From contig JBBQQH010000006.1 of the NCBI GenBank assembly GCA_038216155.1, positions 5,829 to 69,828 on the forward strand: 64,000 nt of DNA, written 5' to 3'. This document shows, piece after piece, positions 1-8,241 of the stretch; position 1 is the first letter of the stretch, and the number at the start of each line of letters is the position of its first letter. The position numbers and the translations under genes are program-made. Origin of the DNA: SZAS-103 sp038216155. GTDB lineage: Bacteria > Pseudomonadota > Gammaproteobacteria > Xanthomonadales > Xanthomonadaceae. Under the pieces are notes generated by a model that was not told where the DNA came from, made no database searches, and saw only the letters and a program-made list of their open reading frames with translations.

Positions 1-624
1 GCCTTTGCGCATCAAGGTGAGTTCCGATTCCGAAAACGCTCCATCTTCGATGGCGCTGAGCATGCGACCGAGTGAGATTTCATCGTCGATTGCAGGGTTC
101 TGATTGACCGAATCGCGGCTCCCAAATGCCAATTCCCGCGCCGCGCCAGCCCGCGCAACCACGTCCTCGATCATCTCCACCAGCCCCATCTTCATGCCGT
201 CGTTGGGGTGGTAGATGCGCTCGACGCCATAGTCTTGCAGCTCACGAATCTCCTCGGGGGTGATGGTGCCGCCGCCCCCGGCGAAGACCTTGATGTGCGG
301 TGCACCGCGTTCACGCAGCATGTCGACCATGTACTTGAGGTATTCGACGTGCCCGCCCTGGTAGGAACTCAGCGCGATCGCGTCTGCGTCTTCCTGCAAC
401 GCCGCACGCACCACGTCTTCGACGCTGCGGTTGTGGCCCAGGTGCACAACTTCGGTGCCTTGCGCCTGAATCAGGCGGCGCATGATGTTGATCGCGGCGT
501 CGTGGCCGTCGAACAGGCTGGCAGCGGTGACGAACCGCAGCGGCGTGGCGTCAGCGATAGATGCCGTACGCGGTTCGACGTCGCTGTCGTGCACGGGTTG
601 CGGGCTGGCGTTGGCGGGAGTCAT
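1..624 (-). CDS. icmF: Fused isobutyryl-CoA mutase IcmF, N-terminal part (truncated by window edge)
   Basis: The first 208 codons are visible; the rest lies left of the window. Residues about 30-155 form a coenzyme-B12-binding Rossmann domain: the segment FVTAASLFDGHDAAINIMRR carries the DxH cobalamin motif, followed by EVVHLGHNRS, ALSSYQGGHVEY and VFAGGGGTI. An N-terminal B12 domain of this sequence type is characteristic of IcmF, in which it is followed by a MeaI-like GTPase chaperone and the mutase barrel (family knowledge; those parts are not visible here). It would interconvert isobutyryl-CoA and n-butyryl-CoA, and some IcmFs also use isovaleryl- or pivalyl-CoA. The ATG at 624 is preceded by a GGAG site. 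The gene diverges from leucine dehydrogenase. A stand-alone small mutase subunit is the alternative, but the sequence continues past the domain end. Confidence 0.85.
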   Translation of the reverse strand, partial: MTPANASPQPVHDSDVEPRTASIADATPLRFVTAASLFDGHDAAINIMRRLIQAQGTEVVHLGHNRSVEDVVRAALQEDADAIALSSYQGGHVEYLKYMVDMLRERGAPHIKVFAGGGGTITPEEIRELQDYGVERIYHPNDGMKMGLVEMIEDVVARAGAARELAFGSRDSVNQNPAIDDEISLGRMLSAIEDGAFSESELTLMRKG

Positions 625-929
625 CGGCGCTCCGATGCGTAGATAAGGGATTCATTGATTGTAGCGCGCCACGCTGGCGCAGGAATTCGAGCGTGCGCAA
701 TCGCGCCGTTTGGATCCGGGTCGTTCTGATACAGGCGAGCCACAAATCGGACGCTGCCGTGCGGCGTTCGCGCGTTTGCGCATCCACATTTCAGTCCGGC
801 CGCACCCAATCCGACGCCGACGATCAAGCTGGGCTAAAATAGCCGGCTTCCCGCGACTGTGCGGGTCTGGTGGCCATTCGCATCCCTCGCGAACGCCTTT
901 GCATCGATCGCTGTCCTTCGGAGTTCGCA
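625..929. other. 305-base divergent intergenic region between icmF and leucine dehydrogenase
   Basis: No convincing gene lies here; overlapping short ORFs on both strands look like GC-rich noise. The only recognisable signals are the icmF ribosome-binding site just right of 624, a TAAAAT box at 835-840 inside a short inverted repeat, and a GGAG site at 920-923 for leucine dehydrogenase. The region must hold the promoters of both divergent genes. Confidence 0.5.
832..844 (+). promoter_or_regulatory. Candidate -10 element (TAAAAT) within the palindrome GGCTA-AAA-TAGCC
   Basis: TAAAAT at 835-840 resembles a sigma-70 -10 box and sits inside a perfect 5-base inverted repeat, about 90 bases upstream of the leucine dehydrogenase ATG. 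No good -35 hexamer is visible at the expected distance, so this is tentative. Confidence 0.3.
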
Positions 930-2027
930 ATGATTTTTGAAACCATCGCCAAGACTGGTCATGAAGAAGTGGTGTTCTGCCACAACCCGCATGCCGGCCT
1001 GAAGGCCATTGTTGCCATCCACAATTCGGTGCTCGGTCCGGCGCTGGGCGGATTGCGGATGTGGCCGTATCCGACCGAGCAGGACGCGTTGAACGACGTG
1101 CTGCGCCTGTCGCGCGGGATGACTTACAAAGCAGCGGTGTCGGGCCTGAATTTGGGCGGTGGCAAGGCGGTGATCATCGGCGATCCGAACACCGACAAAT
1201 CGGAGGCGCTGTTCCGCGCGTTCGGCCGCTTCGTCAATTCACTCAATGGTCGCTACATCACCGCTGAAGATGTCGGCATCGACGTCAACGACATGGAATA
1301 CGTGTTTCGCGAAACCGATTACGTGACCGGCGTGCATCAAGTGCATGGCGGGTCGGGCGATCCGTCGCCGTTTACCGCTTATGGAACGATGCAAGGCCTG
1401 CTGGCCGCGTTGCAGGTGAAGTACGGCCACGAGGACGTGAGCAAGTGCTCGTTCGCGGTGCAGGGCGCGGGCCACGTCGGCATGCAGTTCATCAAACTGC
1501 TGCACGACGAAGGCGCCAAGGTGTTTGTCACCGATATCAATCCGACCTTGGTACAGAAGGCGGTAGACGACTACGGCGCCGAAGCGGTTGGACTGGACGA
1601 TATCTACGATGTCGACGCCGACGTGTATTCGCCATGCGCGCTGGGCGGCACCGTCAACGAGACCACGCTGCCGCGTCTGAAGTGCAAGATCATTTGCGGC
1701 GCAGCCAATAACCAGCTATCGACCGAAGCAGTCGGCGACGAGCTCGATGGTCGCGGCATCCTGTACGCGCCCGATTACGCGGTCAACGCCGGCGGTCTGA
1801 TGAATGTGTCGCTCGAAATCGACGGCTACAACCGTGAGCGCGCGATGCGGATGATGCGCACCATCTATTACAACCTCGGCAAGATCTTCCAGATCGCCGC
1901 GCGCGACGGCATCCCCACCTACAAGGCCGCCGATCGGATGGCCGAAGAGCGCATCGACACCCTGGGCAAGATCAAGCTGCCGTTCATGGGCCAGCCGCGC
2001 TTCCTCGGTCGCATGCGGCACGGCTGA
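930..2027 (+). CDS. Leucine dehydrogenase (Glu/Leu/Phe/Val dehydrogenase family)
   Basis: NAD-dependent oxidative deamination of leucine (and valine/isoleucine) to the 2-oxo acid, the entry step of branched-chain catabolism. The 366-residue product matches the family length. Visible motifs: GGLRMWPYPT near residue 40, K67 in GMTYKAAVSG (substrate binding), K79 in NLGGGKAV (catalytic lysine), and the nucleotide-binding loop VQGAGHVG in the C-terminal Rossmann domain. I chose the ATG at 930 over upstream in-frame starts because GGAG at 920-923 is correctly spaced and the family sequence begins there. Only 4 bases separate its stop from the isovaleryl-CoA dehydrogenase start, so the two are almost certainly co-transcribed and coupled. 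Confidence 0.92.
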   Translation: MIFETIAKTGHEEVVFCHNPHAGLKAIVAIHNSVLGPALGGLRMWPYPTEQDALNDVLRLSRGMTYKAAVSGLNLGGGKAVIIGDPNTDKSEALFRAFGRFVNSLNGRYITAEDVGIDVNDMEYVFRETDYVTGVHQVHGGSGDPSPFTAYGTMQGLLAALQVKYGHEDVSKCSFAVQGAGHVGMQFIKLLHDEGAKVFVTDINPTLVQKAVDDYGAEAVGLDDIYDVDADVYSPCALGGTVNETTLPRLKCKIICGAANNQLSTEAVGDELDGRGILYAPDYAVNAGGLMNVSLEIDGYNRERAMRMMRTIYYNLGKIFQIAARDGIPTYKAADRMAEERIDTLGKIKLPFMGQPRFLGRMRHG

Positions 2028-2031
2028 TTCG

Positions 2032-3201
2032 ATGCGAACGTTTCCACTGGGCGAGGACATCGACGCGCTGCGCGACAGCGTGCGGCGCTTTGCCGAAGCG
2101 GAGATTGCGCCACGCGCAGCGCAGATTGACGAAGACAATCTGTTTCCGGACGACCTGTGGGCCAAGCTGGGCGAAATGGGCTTGCTGGGGATCGCGATTC
2201 CAGGTGAATTCGGCGGTTCGGACATGGGGTTTCTCGCACACGTGGTGGCGATGGAAGAAATCTCGCGCGCCTCGGGCTCGGTTGGACTGAGCTATGGCGC
2301 GCACTCCAACCTGTGCGTGCAAAACCTTTATCACAACGGCAACGATGCGCAACGCGCGAAGTACCTGCCGAAGCTGTGCAGCGGCGAGTTCAAGGGCGCG
2401 CTGGCGATGAGCGAGCCGGGCGCCGGTTCGGACGTGGTCGGTTCGATGCAATGCCGGGCCCAGCTTCGTACCGATGCGAAGCGTGGTGATGTGTGGGTCG
2501 CCAACGGCAACAAGATGTGGATCACCAATGGTCCGGAAGCCGATGTGCTAATCGTGTACATGCGCACCGCCGACAAGAGTGCGGGCAGCAAGTGCATGAC
2601 TGCGTTCATCGTTGAACGCGGCATGCCGGGTTTTTCCACTGCGCAGAAACTCGACAAGCTCGGCATGCGCGGTTCCAACACCTGCGAGCTGGTGTTCGCC
2701 GACTGTGAAATTCCCGCAGCCAACGTGCTGGGCGAGGTCAACCACGGCGTCAAGGTGCTGATGTCCGGCCTCAATACCGAGCGCTTGGTGTTGAGCGGTG
2801 GCCCGCTGGGGTTGATGCAGGCGGCAATGGACGCGACCCTACCGTATGTGCGCGAGCGTCGGCAGTTTGATCGCGCGATCGGCAGCTTCGGCATCATGCA
2901 GGCCAAGATCGCCGACATGTACACCGCGCTGCAGTCCAGCCGCGCCTACGCTTATCAGGTGGCGCGCGATTTTGATAACGGCGAGCGCTCGCGGGTGGAT
3001 GCGGCCTCCTGCCTATTGCACGCGTCCGAGGCGTCGGTGCAGGTCGCGCTGGAAGCGATCCAGGCACTCGGCGGCAATGGGTACATCAACGAATATCCGG
3101 TCGGTCGCATCCTGCGCGATGCCAAGCTGTATGCGATCGGCGCTGGCACCAATGAGATCCGTCGCATGTTGATCGGACGCGAGTTGGTGGCCGCGAAATA
3201 G
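2032..3201 (+). CDS. liuA: Isovaleryl-CoA dehydrogenase
   Basis: FAD enzyme of the acyl-CoA dehydrogenase family that oxidises isovaleryl-CoA to 3-methylcrotonyl-CoA and passes electrons to ETF. It has 389 residues. Flavin/substrate motifs ALAMSEPGAGSD (about 123-134) and MWITNGPEAD are present. The catalytic glutamate lies at E250 in LNTERLVLSGGP; this position, rather than the C-terminal one of short/medium-chain enzymes, is the mark of isovaleryl-CoA dehydrogenases. The C-terminus has the usual QALGGNGYINEYPVGR. No Shine-Dalgarno sequence precedes the ATG, fitting translational coupling to leucine dehydrogenase 4 bases upstream. Confidence 0.93.
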   Translation: MRTFPLGEDIDALRDSVRRFAEAEIAPRAAQIDEDNLFPDDLWAKLGEMGLLGIAIPGEFGGSDMGFLAHVVAMEEISRASGSVGLSYGAHSNLCVQNLYHNGNDAQRAKYLPKLCSGEFKGALAMSEPGAGSDVVGSMQCRAQLRTDAKRGDVWVANGNKMWITNGPEADVLIVYMRTADKSAGSKCMTAFIVERGMPGFSTAQKLDKLGMRGSNTCELVFADCEIPAANVLGEVNHGVKVLMSGLNTERLVLSGGPLGLMQAAMDATLPYVRERRQFDRAIGSFGIMQAKIADMYTALQSSRAYAYQVARDFDNGERSRVDAASCLLHASEASVQVALEAIQALGGNGYINEYPVGRILRDAKLYAIGAGTNEIRRMLIGRELVAAK

Positions 3202-3342
3202 CACTGGAATGAAGATTTCGATTTAGGACTGGCGAAAGCCAAGGCCAATACCGCTTCTCTTGAATCACAGTTTCCGATCTCCATTTGTTGTTGCTCGATC
3301 CCCGCAACTACCAACCGCTAGCCCCAACCTCAAGGAGCCCCC

Positions 3343-4524
3343 ATGTCCGAGATCGTCATTGTTGGTGCAAAGCGCACCGCCATCGGATCCTTCCTCGGCC
3401 AATTCACTGGCGTGCCGTCGCCAACCCTTGGCGCTGCCGCGATTCGTGGTGCGCTGGAACAGGCAGGCGTCGCGGCCGACCAGGTCGATGAAGTACTCAT
3501 GGGTTGCGTGCTGCCCGCCGGTCTCGGCCAGGCGCCAGCGCGACAGGCCTCGCGCGCTGCAGGCATTCCAGATGCCGTCGGCTGCACCACGGTCAATAAA
3601 GTGTGCGGCTCCGGCATGAAGGCAATCATGCTGGCGCACGACTTGATCAAGGCCGGTTCGGCCACCGTCGTCGTTGCTGGGGGCATGGAGTCGATGACCA
3701 ACGCGCCGCACCTGCTGAAGGATTCGCGCACGGGGCATCGCTTCGGACCGGCCGAGATGCTCGATCACATGGCCTGGGATGGCTTGGTCAATCCCGATGA
3801 CGGTCAGGCGATGGGCGTGTTTGGCGATGCGACGTGCAAAAAGTACGACTTCAGCCGCGAGCAGGTCGATGCGTTTTCGGCCGAAAGCGTGCGCCGCGCG
3901 CAAGCGGCCCAGGCCAATGGCGGATTCGCCGACGAGATCGTCGCAGTGACGGTGAAAACCCGCAAGGGCGAAGTGGTGGTCGACAGCGACGAGGAGCCCG
4001 GCAAGATCGATATCGGCAAGATTGCCGGTCTGCGCCCTGCGTTCGGCAAGGAAGGCGTGTTGACCGCGGCCTCGTCTTCGAAGATATCCGATGGCGCCGC
4101 CGCGACCGTGCTGATGTCGGCTGACGAAGCCAAGCGTCGCGGAGTGCAGCCGCTGGCGCGAATCGTTGCGCATTCAACGCACGCGCAGGCGCCGGAATGG
4201 TTCACTACCGCGCCAGTCAAGGCAATCGCCAACGTGCTCGAAAAAGCTGGCTGGACGGTTGCCGATGTCGACCTGTTCGAGATCAACGAAGCGTTTGCAC
4301 CGGTGGCGATGGCACCAATGCTGGAGCTGGGCATTCCGCACGAGAAGGTCAACGTGCATGGCGGCGCCTGCGCGCTTGGACATCCGATCGGAGCCAGCGG
4401 CGCGCGACTTGTGGTGACCTTGCTCAATGCGTTGCGTCGTAGCGGAGGAAAGCGCGGCGTCGCTTCCCTGTGCATCGGCGGCGGCGAAGCAACAGCAATT
4501 GCCGTCGAGATAGCTGAACGCTGA
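3343..4524 (+). CDS. Acetyl-CoA C-acetyltransferase (thiolase)
   Basis: Degradative/biosynthetic thiolase of 393 residues. Active-site cysteine C88 in VNKVCGSGMKA, the EINEAFA loop, histidine in GGACALGHPIGASG and the C-terminal CIGGGEA with the second catalytic cysteine are all intact. In this context it probably cleaves acetoacetyl-CoA or 2-methylacetoacetyl-CoA made from leucine or isoleucine. AAGGAG at 3332-3337 gives a strong ribosome-binding site for the ATG at 3343. It lies 141 bases after liuA on the same strand, so it may have its own promoter; I see no clear one. Exact acyl specificity cannot be read from sequence. Confidence 0.92.
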   Translation: MSEIVIVGAKRTAIGSFLGQFTGVPSPTLGAAAIRGALEQAGVAADQVDEVLMGCVLPAGLGQAPARQASRAAGIPDAVGCTTVNKVCGSGMKAIMLAHDLIKAGSATVVVAGGMESMTNAPHLLKDSRTGHRFGPAEMLDHMAWDGLVNPDDGQAMGVFGDATCKKYDFSREQVDAFSAESVRRAQAAQANGGFADEIVAVTVKTRKGEVVVDSDEEPGKIDIGKIAGLRPAFGKEGVLTAASSSKISDGAAATVLMSADEAKRRGVQPLARIVAHSTHAQAPEWFTTAPVKAIANVLEKAGWTVADVDLFEINEAFAPVAMAPMLELGIPHEKVNVHGGACALGHPIGASGARLVVTLLNALRRSGGKRGVASLCIGGGEATAIAVEIAER

Positions 4525-4557
4525 GTACCCTGCCCTAGGTTAGAACGCTCAAATCGC

Positions 4558-4585
4558 TTGACAGCGGCCAACCGCATGCGATCAT
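4558..4585 (+). promoter_or_regulatory. Candidate sigma-70 promoter for the alanine-rich lipoprotein gene
   Basis: A perfect TTGACA at 4558-4563 is followed after 16 bases by GATCAT (4 of 6 to TATAAT). A second possible -10, TAAAAT, lies at 4622-4627, closer to the gene. Either would drive the lipoprotein gene starting at 4655. Confidence 0.35.
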
Positions 4586-4654
4586 GTGAGGACGTGCGCG
4601 CTGCGCGCGTGCCCATGTATCTAAAATAATGTTAACTAGACTGAGGAAGTGCAT

Positions 4655-5062
4655 ATGTCCATCAACAAGACTTTGATCGCCCTGGCGCTCGGCCTGGCCC
4701 TTGCCGCTTGCTCGAACGAGCAGCAGGCGCAGGACGCCGCGCAGGATGCCAACGCTGACGCCGCCACCGCCACCCAGGCTGCTGCCGACGCAAACGCTTC
4801 TGCTGCAGCGGCAGCTGGCACCGCAACCGCTGATACGGCTGCGATGGCTGCGAATGCTGCCGGTGCTGCAGCTAACACCGCCACCGACGCTGCCGCAAAT
4901 GCAACGGATTCGGCCAACATGGCTGCCAATGCCAGCGGCGACGCTGCCGCCATGGCTGCCGACTCGGCGAAGAACGCTGCTGACGTTGCTGACACCGCCA
5001 AAGATGCCGCGCACGATCACGCCGTCGACGCTGACGACGCGAAAGACGCTGCCAAGAAGTAA
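4655..5062 (+). CDS. Alanine-rich (alanine-zipper-like) lipoprotein, 135 aa
   Basis: Signal peptide with lipobox LALAAC, so C19 is the predicted lipidated residue. The mature part is almost entirely Ala, Asp, Asn, Thr and Ser with a helical, coiled-coil-prone repeat pattern and ends in a Lys-Lys pair (DAAKK). This composition resembles Lpp/OprI-type alanine-zipper lipoproteins of the outer membrane (inference from composition; no homologue is recognised with certainty). The ATG at 4655 is preferred over the GTG at 4649 because GAGGAAG at 4643-4649 is ideally spaced. A strong terminator follows directly, so it is probably monocistronic. A second gene of the same design lies 180 bases downstream. 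Confidence 0.8.
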   Translation: MSINKTLIALALGLALAACSNEQQAQDAAQDANADAATATQAAADANASAAAAAGTATADTAAMAANAAGAAANTATDAAANATDSANMAANASGDAAAMAADSAKNAADVADTAKDAAHDHAVDADDAKDAAKK

Positions 5063-5097
5063 GATTCATTGGCCGTCATTTAGACGGATTGCATCTG

Positions 5098-5125
5098 AAG
5101 GGCGTGCTTCGGCACGCCCTTTTTT
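5098..5125 (+). terminator. Rho-independent terminator with UUCG tetraloop
   Basis: Perfect 8-base GC-rich stem (5100-5107 with 5112-5119) closed by a TTCG tetraloop and followed by six T. It lies 36 bases after the stop of the first lipoprotein gene. Confidence 0.93.
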
Positions 5126-5242
5126 ATGGATGGTTTTCTGCTAGCTGAACGCGCCATCCCGAATAACGATTTTTCCTCGCTTCGCATGTTATTTTTGCAA
5201 GCGCAACAAAGATCACCACCCCTCAATAAGGTCGGAAACCAC

Positions 5243-5584
5243 ATGAAAACCCATTCGATATTGATCGCTATTGCATTGACCGTCGCGCTCGCCGGTTGCG
5301 ACAGTGCAAAGCAAGACGCACAGCAGGCAGACGCCGCGGCGGCGGACGCGAACGCCGCAGCCACAGACGCCAGTCAGCACTCTGATCGGGCAGCCGCAGC
5401 CGTAACCGAAACCGCCGCTGCCGTCGGCGAAGGTGCCGTGGCCGCCGCCAAGGGAACCGAGGCAGTCGCGCAGGACGCCAGCGCAAACATCAAAGAAGAA
5501 GCTGCACAACTTGGCGATGCCACGCAAGCCGCAGCCGATGCGGCGCACGACAAGATGGACGACGACAAGAATCCAAAGAAGTAA
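5243..5584 (+). CDS. Second alanine-rich lipoprotein, 113 aa
   Basis: The ATG at 5243 opens a typical signal peptide ending in the lipobox ALAGC (C19). The mature chain is rich in Ala, Asp, Thr and Glu, helical, and ends in Lys-Lys (NPKK). It shares design and position of the lipidated cysteine with the gene at 4655, so the two look like diverged paralogues. Longer in-frame starts (5126) would place the signal peptide internally and run through the preceding terminator, so they are rejected. An AAGG at 5228-5231 is a rather distant ribosome-binding site. Function unknown; an Lpp/OprI-like structural role at the outer membrane is a guess from composition. Confidence 0.78.
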   Translation: MKTHSILIAIALTVALAGCDSAKQDAQQADAAAADANAAATDASQHSDRAAAAVTETAAAVGEGAVAAAKGTEAVAQDASANIKEEAAQLGDATQAAADAAHDKMDDDKNPKK

Positions 5585-5611
5585 GTCAACTTTGCTGGAT
5601 TCTCTGTACAC

Positions 5612-5638
5612 AGCGCGCCGCAAGGCGCGCTTTTTTTT
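5612..5638 (+). terminator. Rho-independent terminator with GCAA (GNRA) tetraloop
   Basis: Perfect 8-base stem (5612-5619 with 5624-5631), GCAA loop, and eight consecutive T from 5631. It ends the second lipoprotein transcript before liuB. Confidence 0.93.
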
Positions 5639-5702
5639 GCGCGCTGGTCAGAACTGTGAGGATATGCTCTGATCCTTGACGCGCCCCTCCGAGTCCTTCC
5701 GC

Positions 5703-7322
5703 ATGCCCGTGCTGACCACCCAGATCGACCCGCGTTCGCCTGAGTTCGCGGCCAATCGCGACGCCCTTCTTGCAGCGGTAGCCGACCTGCGCAAGCAGTT
5801 GACCAACGTCGCGCTTGGCGGCGGCGAGACGGCGCGCCGCAAACACCTGCAACGCGACAAACTCCTGCCGCGTGACAGGATCACGGCGCTGCTGGATCCG
5901 GGGTCGCCATTTCTGGAGTTCTCCTCGCTCGCCGCGCACGGCATGTACGACGGCAAGGCGCCGGGCGCGGGCATCGTCACCGGCATCGGCCGCGTGCACG
6001 GGCAAGAAGTCGTGGTCGTCGCCAATGACGCGACGGTCAAGGGCGGTACCTATTTTCCGATCACGGTTAAAAAGCATTTGCGGGCGCAGGAGATCGCGCT
6101 CGAAAATCATTTGCCCTGCATCTATCTGGTCGATTCCGGCGGCGCGTTCTTGCCGTTGCAGGACGAGGTATTTCCCGACAAGGAGCACTTCGGTCGCATC
6201 TTCTATAACCAGGCACGACTTTCCGGCGCCAACATTCCGCAGATCGCGGTGGTCATGGGCAGTTGTACCGCCGGCGGCGCCTATGTTCCGGCAATGTGTG
6301 ACGAGTCGATCATCGTCAAGGAACAAGGCACGATCTTCCTTGGCGGTCCGCCGTTGGTGAAGGCGGCAACCGGTGAGGTGGTCGATGCCGAATCGCTTGG
6401 CGGCGCAGACGTGCATACCAGCGTCTCGGGCGTGGCCGATCACTTCGCAGAAAACGATGCGCATGCGTTGGAAATCGCACGCGAGATCGTGCGCCATCTC
6501 AACCGGCGCAAGGCGTTACCGCTGGCAACCACGGCCGCGATCATACCCATCCAACTGCCGCGCTTTCCAGCGGAGGATCTGTACGGAATCATCCCCAAGG
6601 ACACGCGCAAGCCGTACGATATTCGCGAGGTGATTGCGCGGCTGGTCGATGGCTCGGAATTTCAGGAGTTCAAGGCGCGGTACGCGAAGACGCTAATCAC
6701 CGGGTTCGCCCACATCCACGGCTATCCGGTCGGCATCGTCGCCAACAACGGCATCCTCTTCGCCGAGTCCGCGCTCAAGGGCGCGCACTTCATCGAGTTG
6801 TGCAATCAGCGTGGAATTCCGCTGGTGTTTTTGCAGAACATCACCGGCTTCATGGTCGGCAAGAAATACGAGAACGCCGGCATCGCCAAGGATGGCGCAA
6901 AAATGGTCACTGCGGTGGCCTGCGCAAGCGTGCCGAAGTTCACCGTGGTGATCGGCGGCAGTTTTGGCGCCGGCAACTACGCGATGTGTGGGCGCGGCTA
7001 CCAGCCCCGCTTCTTGTGGATGTGGCCGAACGCGCGGATCAGCGTGATGGGCGGCGAACAAGCAGCGAGCGTGCTGGCGACGGTCAAGCGTGATGGCTTT
7101 GAGGCTGTCGGCAAGTCATGGAGCAGCGAAGACGAGGAAGCATTCAAGGCGCCGATCCGCGATCAGTACGAGCAGCAGGGCCACCCCTACTACGCGAGCG
7201 CCCGACTGTGGGATGACGGCGTAATCGATCCCGCCGACACCCGCCGCGTGCTCGGCCTGGCACTGTCGGCGGCGATGAATGCGCCGATCGAAAAGACCCA
7301 ATACGGCGTATTCCGGATGTAG
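5703..7322 (+). CDS. liuB: Methylcrotonoyl-CoA carboxylase, carboxyltransferase (beta) subunit
   Basis: Transfers the carboxyl group from biotin to 3-methylcrotonyl-CoA, giving 3-methylglutaconyl-CoA in leucine degradation. The 539-residue protein is full length for the family. It has the two crotonase-like carboxyltransferase halves, with VVANDATVKGGTYFP and YLVDSGGAFLPLQDEVFPD in the N-half and ITGFMVGKKYENAGIAKDGAKM and GGSFGAGNYAMCGR in the C-half. The ATG at 5703 fits the usual start; a TTG at 5676 would add nine residues. It is separated from its partner subunit liuD (10591) by an inverted iron-transport operon, unlike the compact liuABCDE order of Pseudomonas. Confidence 0.94.
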   Translation: MPVLTTQIDPRSPEFAANRDALLAAVADLRKQLTNVALGGGETARRKHLQRDKLLPRDRITALLDPGSPFLEFSSLAAHGMYDGKAPGAGIVTGIGRVHGQEVVVVANDATVKGGTYFPITVKKHLRAQEIALENHLPCIYLVDSGGAFLPLQDEVFPDKEHFGRIFYNQARLSGANIPQIAVVMGSCTAGGAYVPAMCDESIIVKEQGTIFLGGPPLVKAATGEVVDAESLGGADVHTSVSGVADHFAENDAHALEIAREIVRHLNRRKALPLATTAAIIPIQLPRFPAEDLYGIIPKDTRKPYDIREVIARLVDGSEFQEFKARYAKTLITGFAHIHGYPVGIVANNGILFAESALKGAHFIELCNQRGIPLVFLQNITGFMVGKKYENAGIAKDGAKMVTAVACASVPKFTVVIGGSFGAGNYAMCGRGYQPRFLWMWPNARISVMGGEQAASVLATVKRDGFEAVGKSWSSEDEEAFKAPIRDQYEQQGHPYYASARLWDDGVIDPADTRRVLGLALSAAMNAPIEKTQYGVFRM

Positions 7323-7392
7323 TGCGCGAGTGCGCGATCGATCTGGCAATGCGTGGGCCCGCCGTGGCGCGGAGCCGTCGAGTCGAAGTCCC

Positions 7393-8139
7393 TCAATACA
7401 TTTCGAACTCGATCTGGGTGCGAAAAGTCAGATCCGGCGCGTTTGCATTCAGCCCGCCCAGCAACGCGGCGTTCCATGACACTTTTCTGCCTTCGCCCAG
7501 ACGCTTGACCCCGAACAGCGCGGGGCCCGCGCTATGGCTTTGGTCCTGACCGAGGTGGCCGAATACGCCGACCTCCCCCAAGCCCTGCAGCCCGAACTCA
7601 AGCGATTCGCGACCGCGCCATTTCAGCTGCCACGCATAACCCAGTGACGTCTGGTGCGCGGCGTCCCTGCCAACCTCGCGACCGAACAACAGATTGACGT
7701 TGGCGACGGCGGTGCCGATCTCCTTCATGAACATCGGTCCGATCCGCACCTTGTCCGGCCCGTCGGCGAAGGTGTGTTCATAGGCGGCGAACAGTCCCAG
7801 GTCGGCCCAGTATTTGCCGCGCTCTGTCAGCACGATGATGTTTTCCCACTCCCAAGCCTCTACGCGGTTGGGTCCACCGTCTTCCGAGGCCTGCTCGATC
7901 TCCAGTTCGGTGAACCAGTTGTCGGTGACGCCGTAGCCCAGCTCCAGGATATTGGCGTGCTCGGATGGCGCGTGAGCAAAAGTGCGATAGCCGCCGCGAT
8001 ACTCGACCTCCTTCTCGCCCTTGACCACGATCGGAATGTAGACCACTTCGGCTGGCCCGGCCCAAGCCACGCCCATCAGCGGGCCAAGCGAAAGACAGGC
8101 AAAAGAAATCAGCGAAGCGATGGCAAAGCGTGCGGTCAT
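7393..8139 (-). CDS. Predicted outer-membrane beta-barrel protein of the FTR1 iron-uptake operon
   Basis: 248 residues with a Sec signal peptide (cleavage near residue 27, AWA-G). There are no internal membrane helices; the remainder alternates polar and hydrophobic residues with many aromatics and ends in a C-terminal strand finishing in Tyr (RTQIEFEMY), the typical beta-signal of outer-membrane barrels (inference). I recognise no named family. It is the last gene of a minus-strand set with a cupredoxin (102 bases upstream) and FTR1 permease, so it may pass iron or a ferric complex through the outer membrane or act as a structural partner. Confidence 0.65.
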   Translation of the reverse strand: MTARFAIASLISFACLSLGPLMGVAWAGPAEVVYIPIVVKGEKEVEYRGGYRTFAHAPSEHANILELGYGVTDNWFTELEIEQASEDGGPNRVEAWEWENIIVLTERGKYWADLGLFAAYEHTFADGPDKVRIGPMFMKEIGTAVANVNLLFGREVGRDAAHQTSLGYAWQLKWRGRESLEFGLQGLGEVGVFGHLGQDQSHSAGPALFGVKRLGEGRKVSWNAALLGGLNANAPDLTFRTQIEFEMY

Positions 8140-8241
8140 AGCGTGGTTTCTTCTGGCAACGGGACGGCGACCCGGCGAGTCCGGGAGAAAATTTGTTTGA
8201 AAGGAAATCCGGTGCAGCGAAGGCCACTTAGCGAGGGCGAT

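Noticed and set aside
4590..4613. GCGCGC-rich inverted repeat before the first lipoprotein gene, considered as a terminator of the thiolase gene
   Set aside because: No T-run follows and alternating GC is expected by chance in this genome; only a weak self-complementary stretch.
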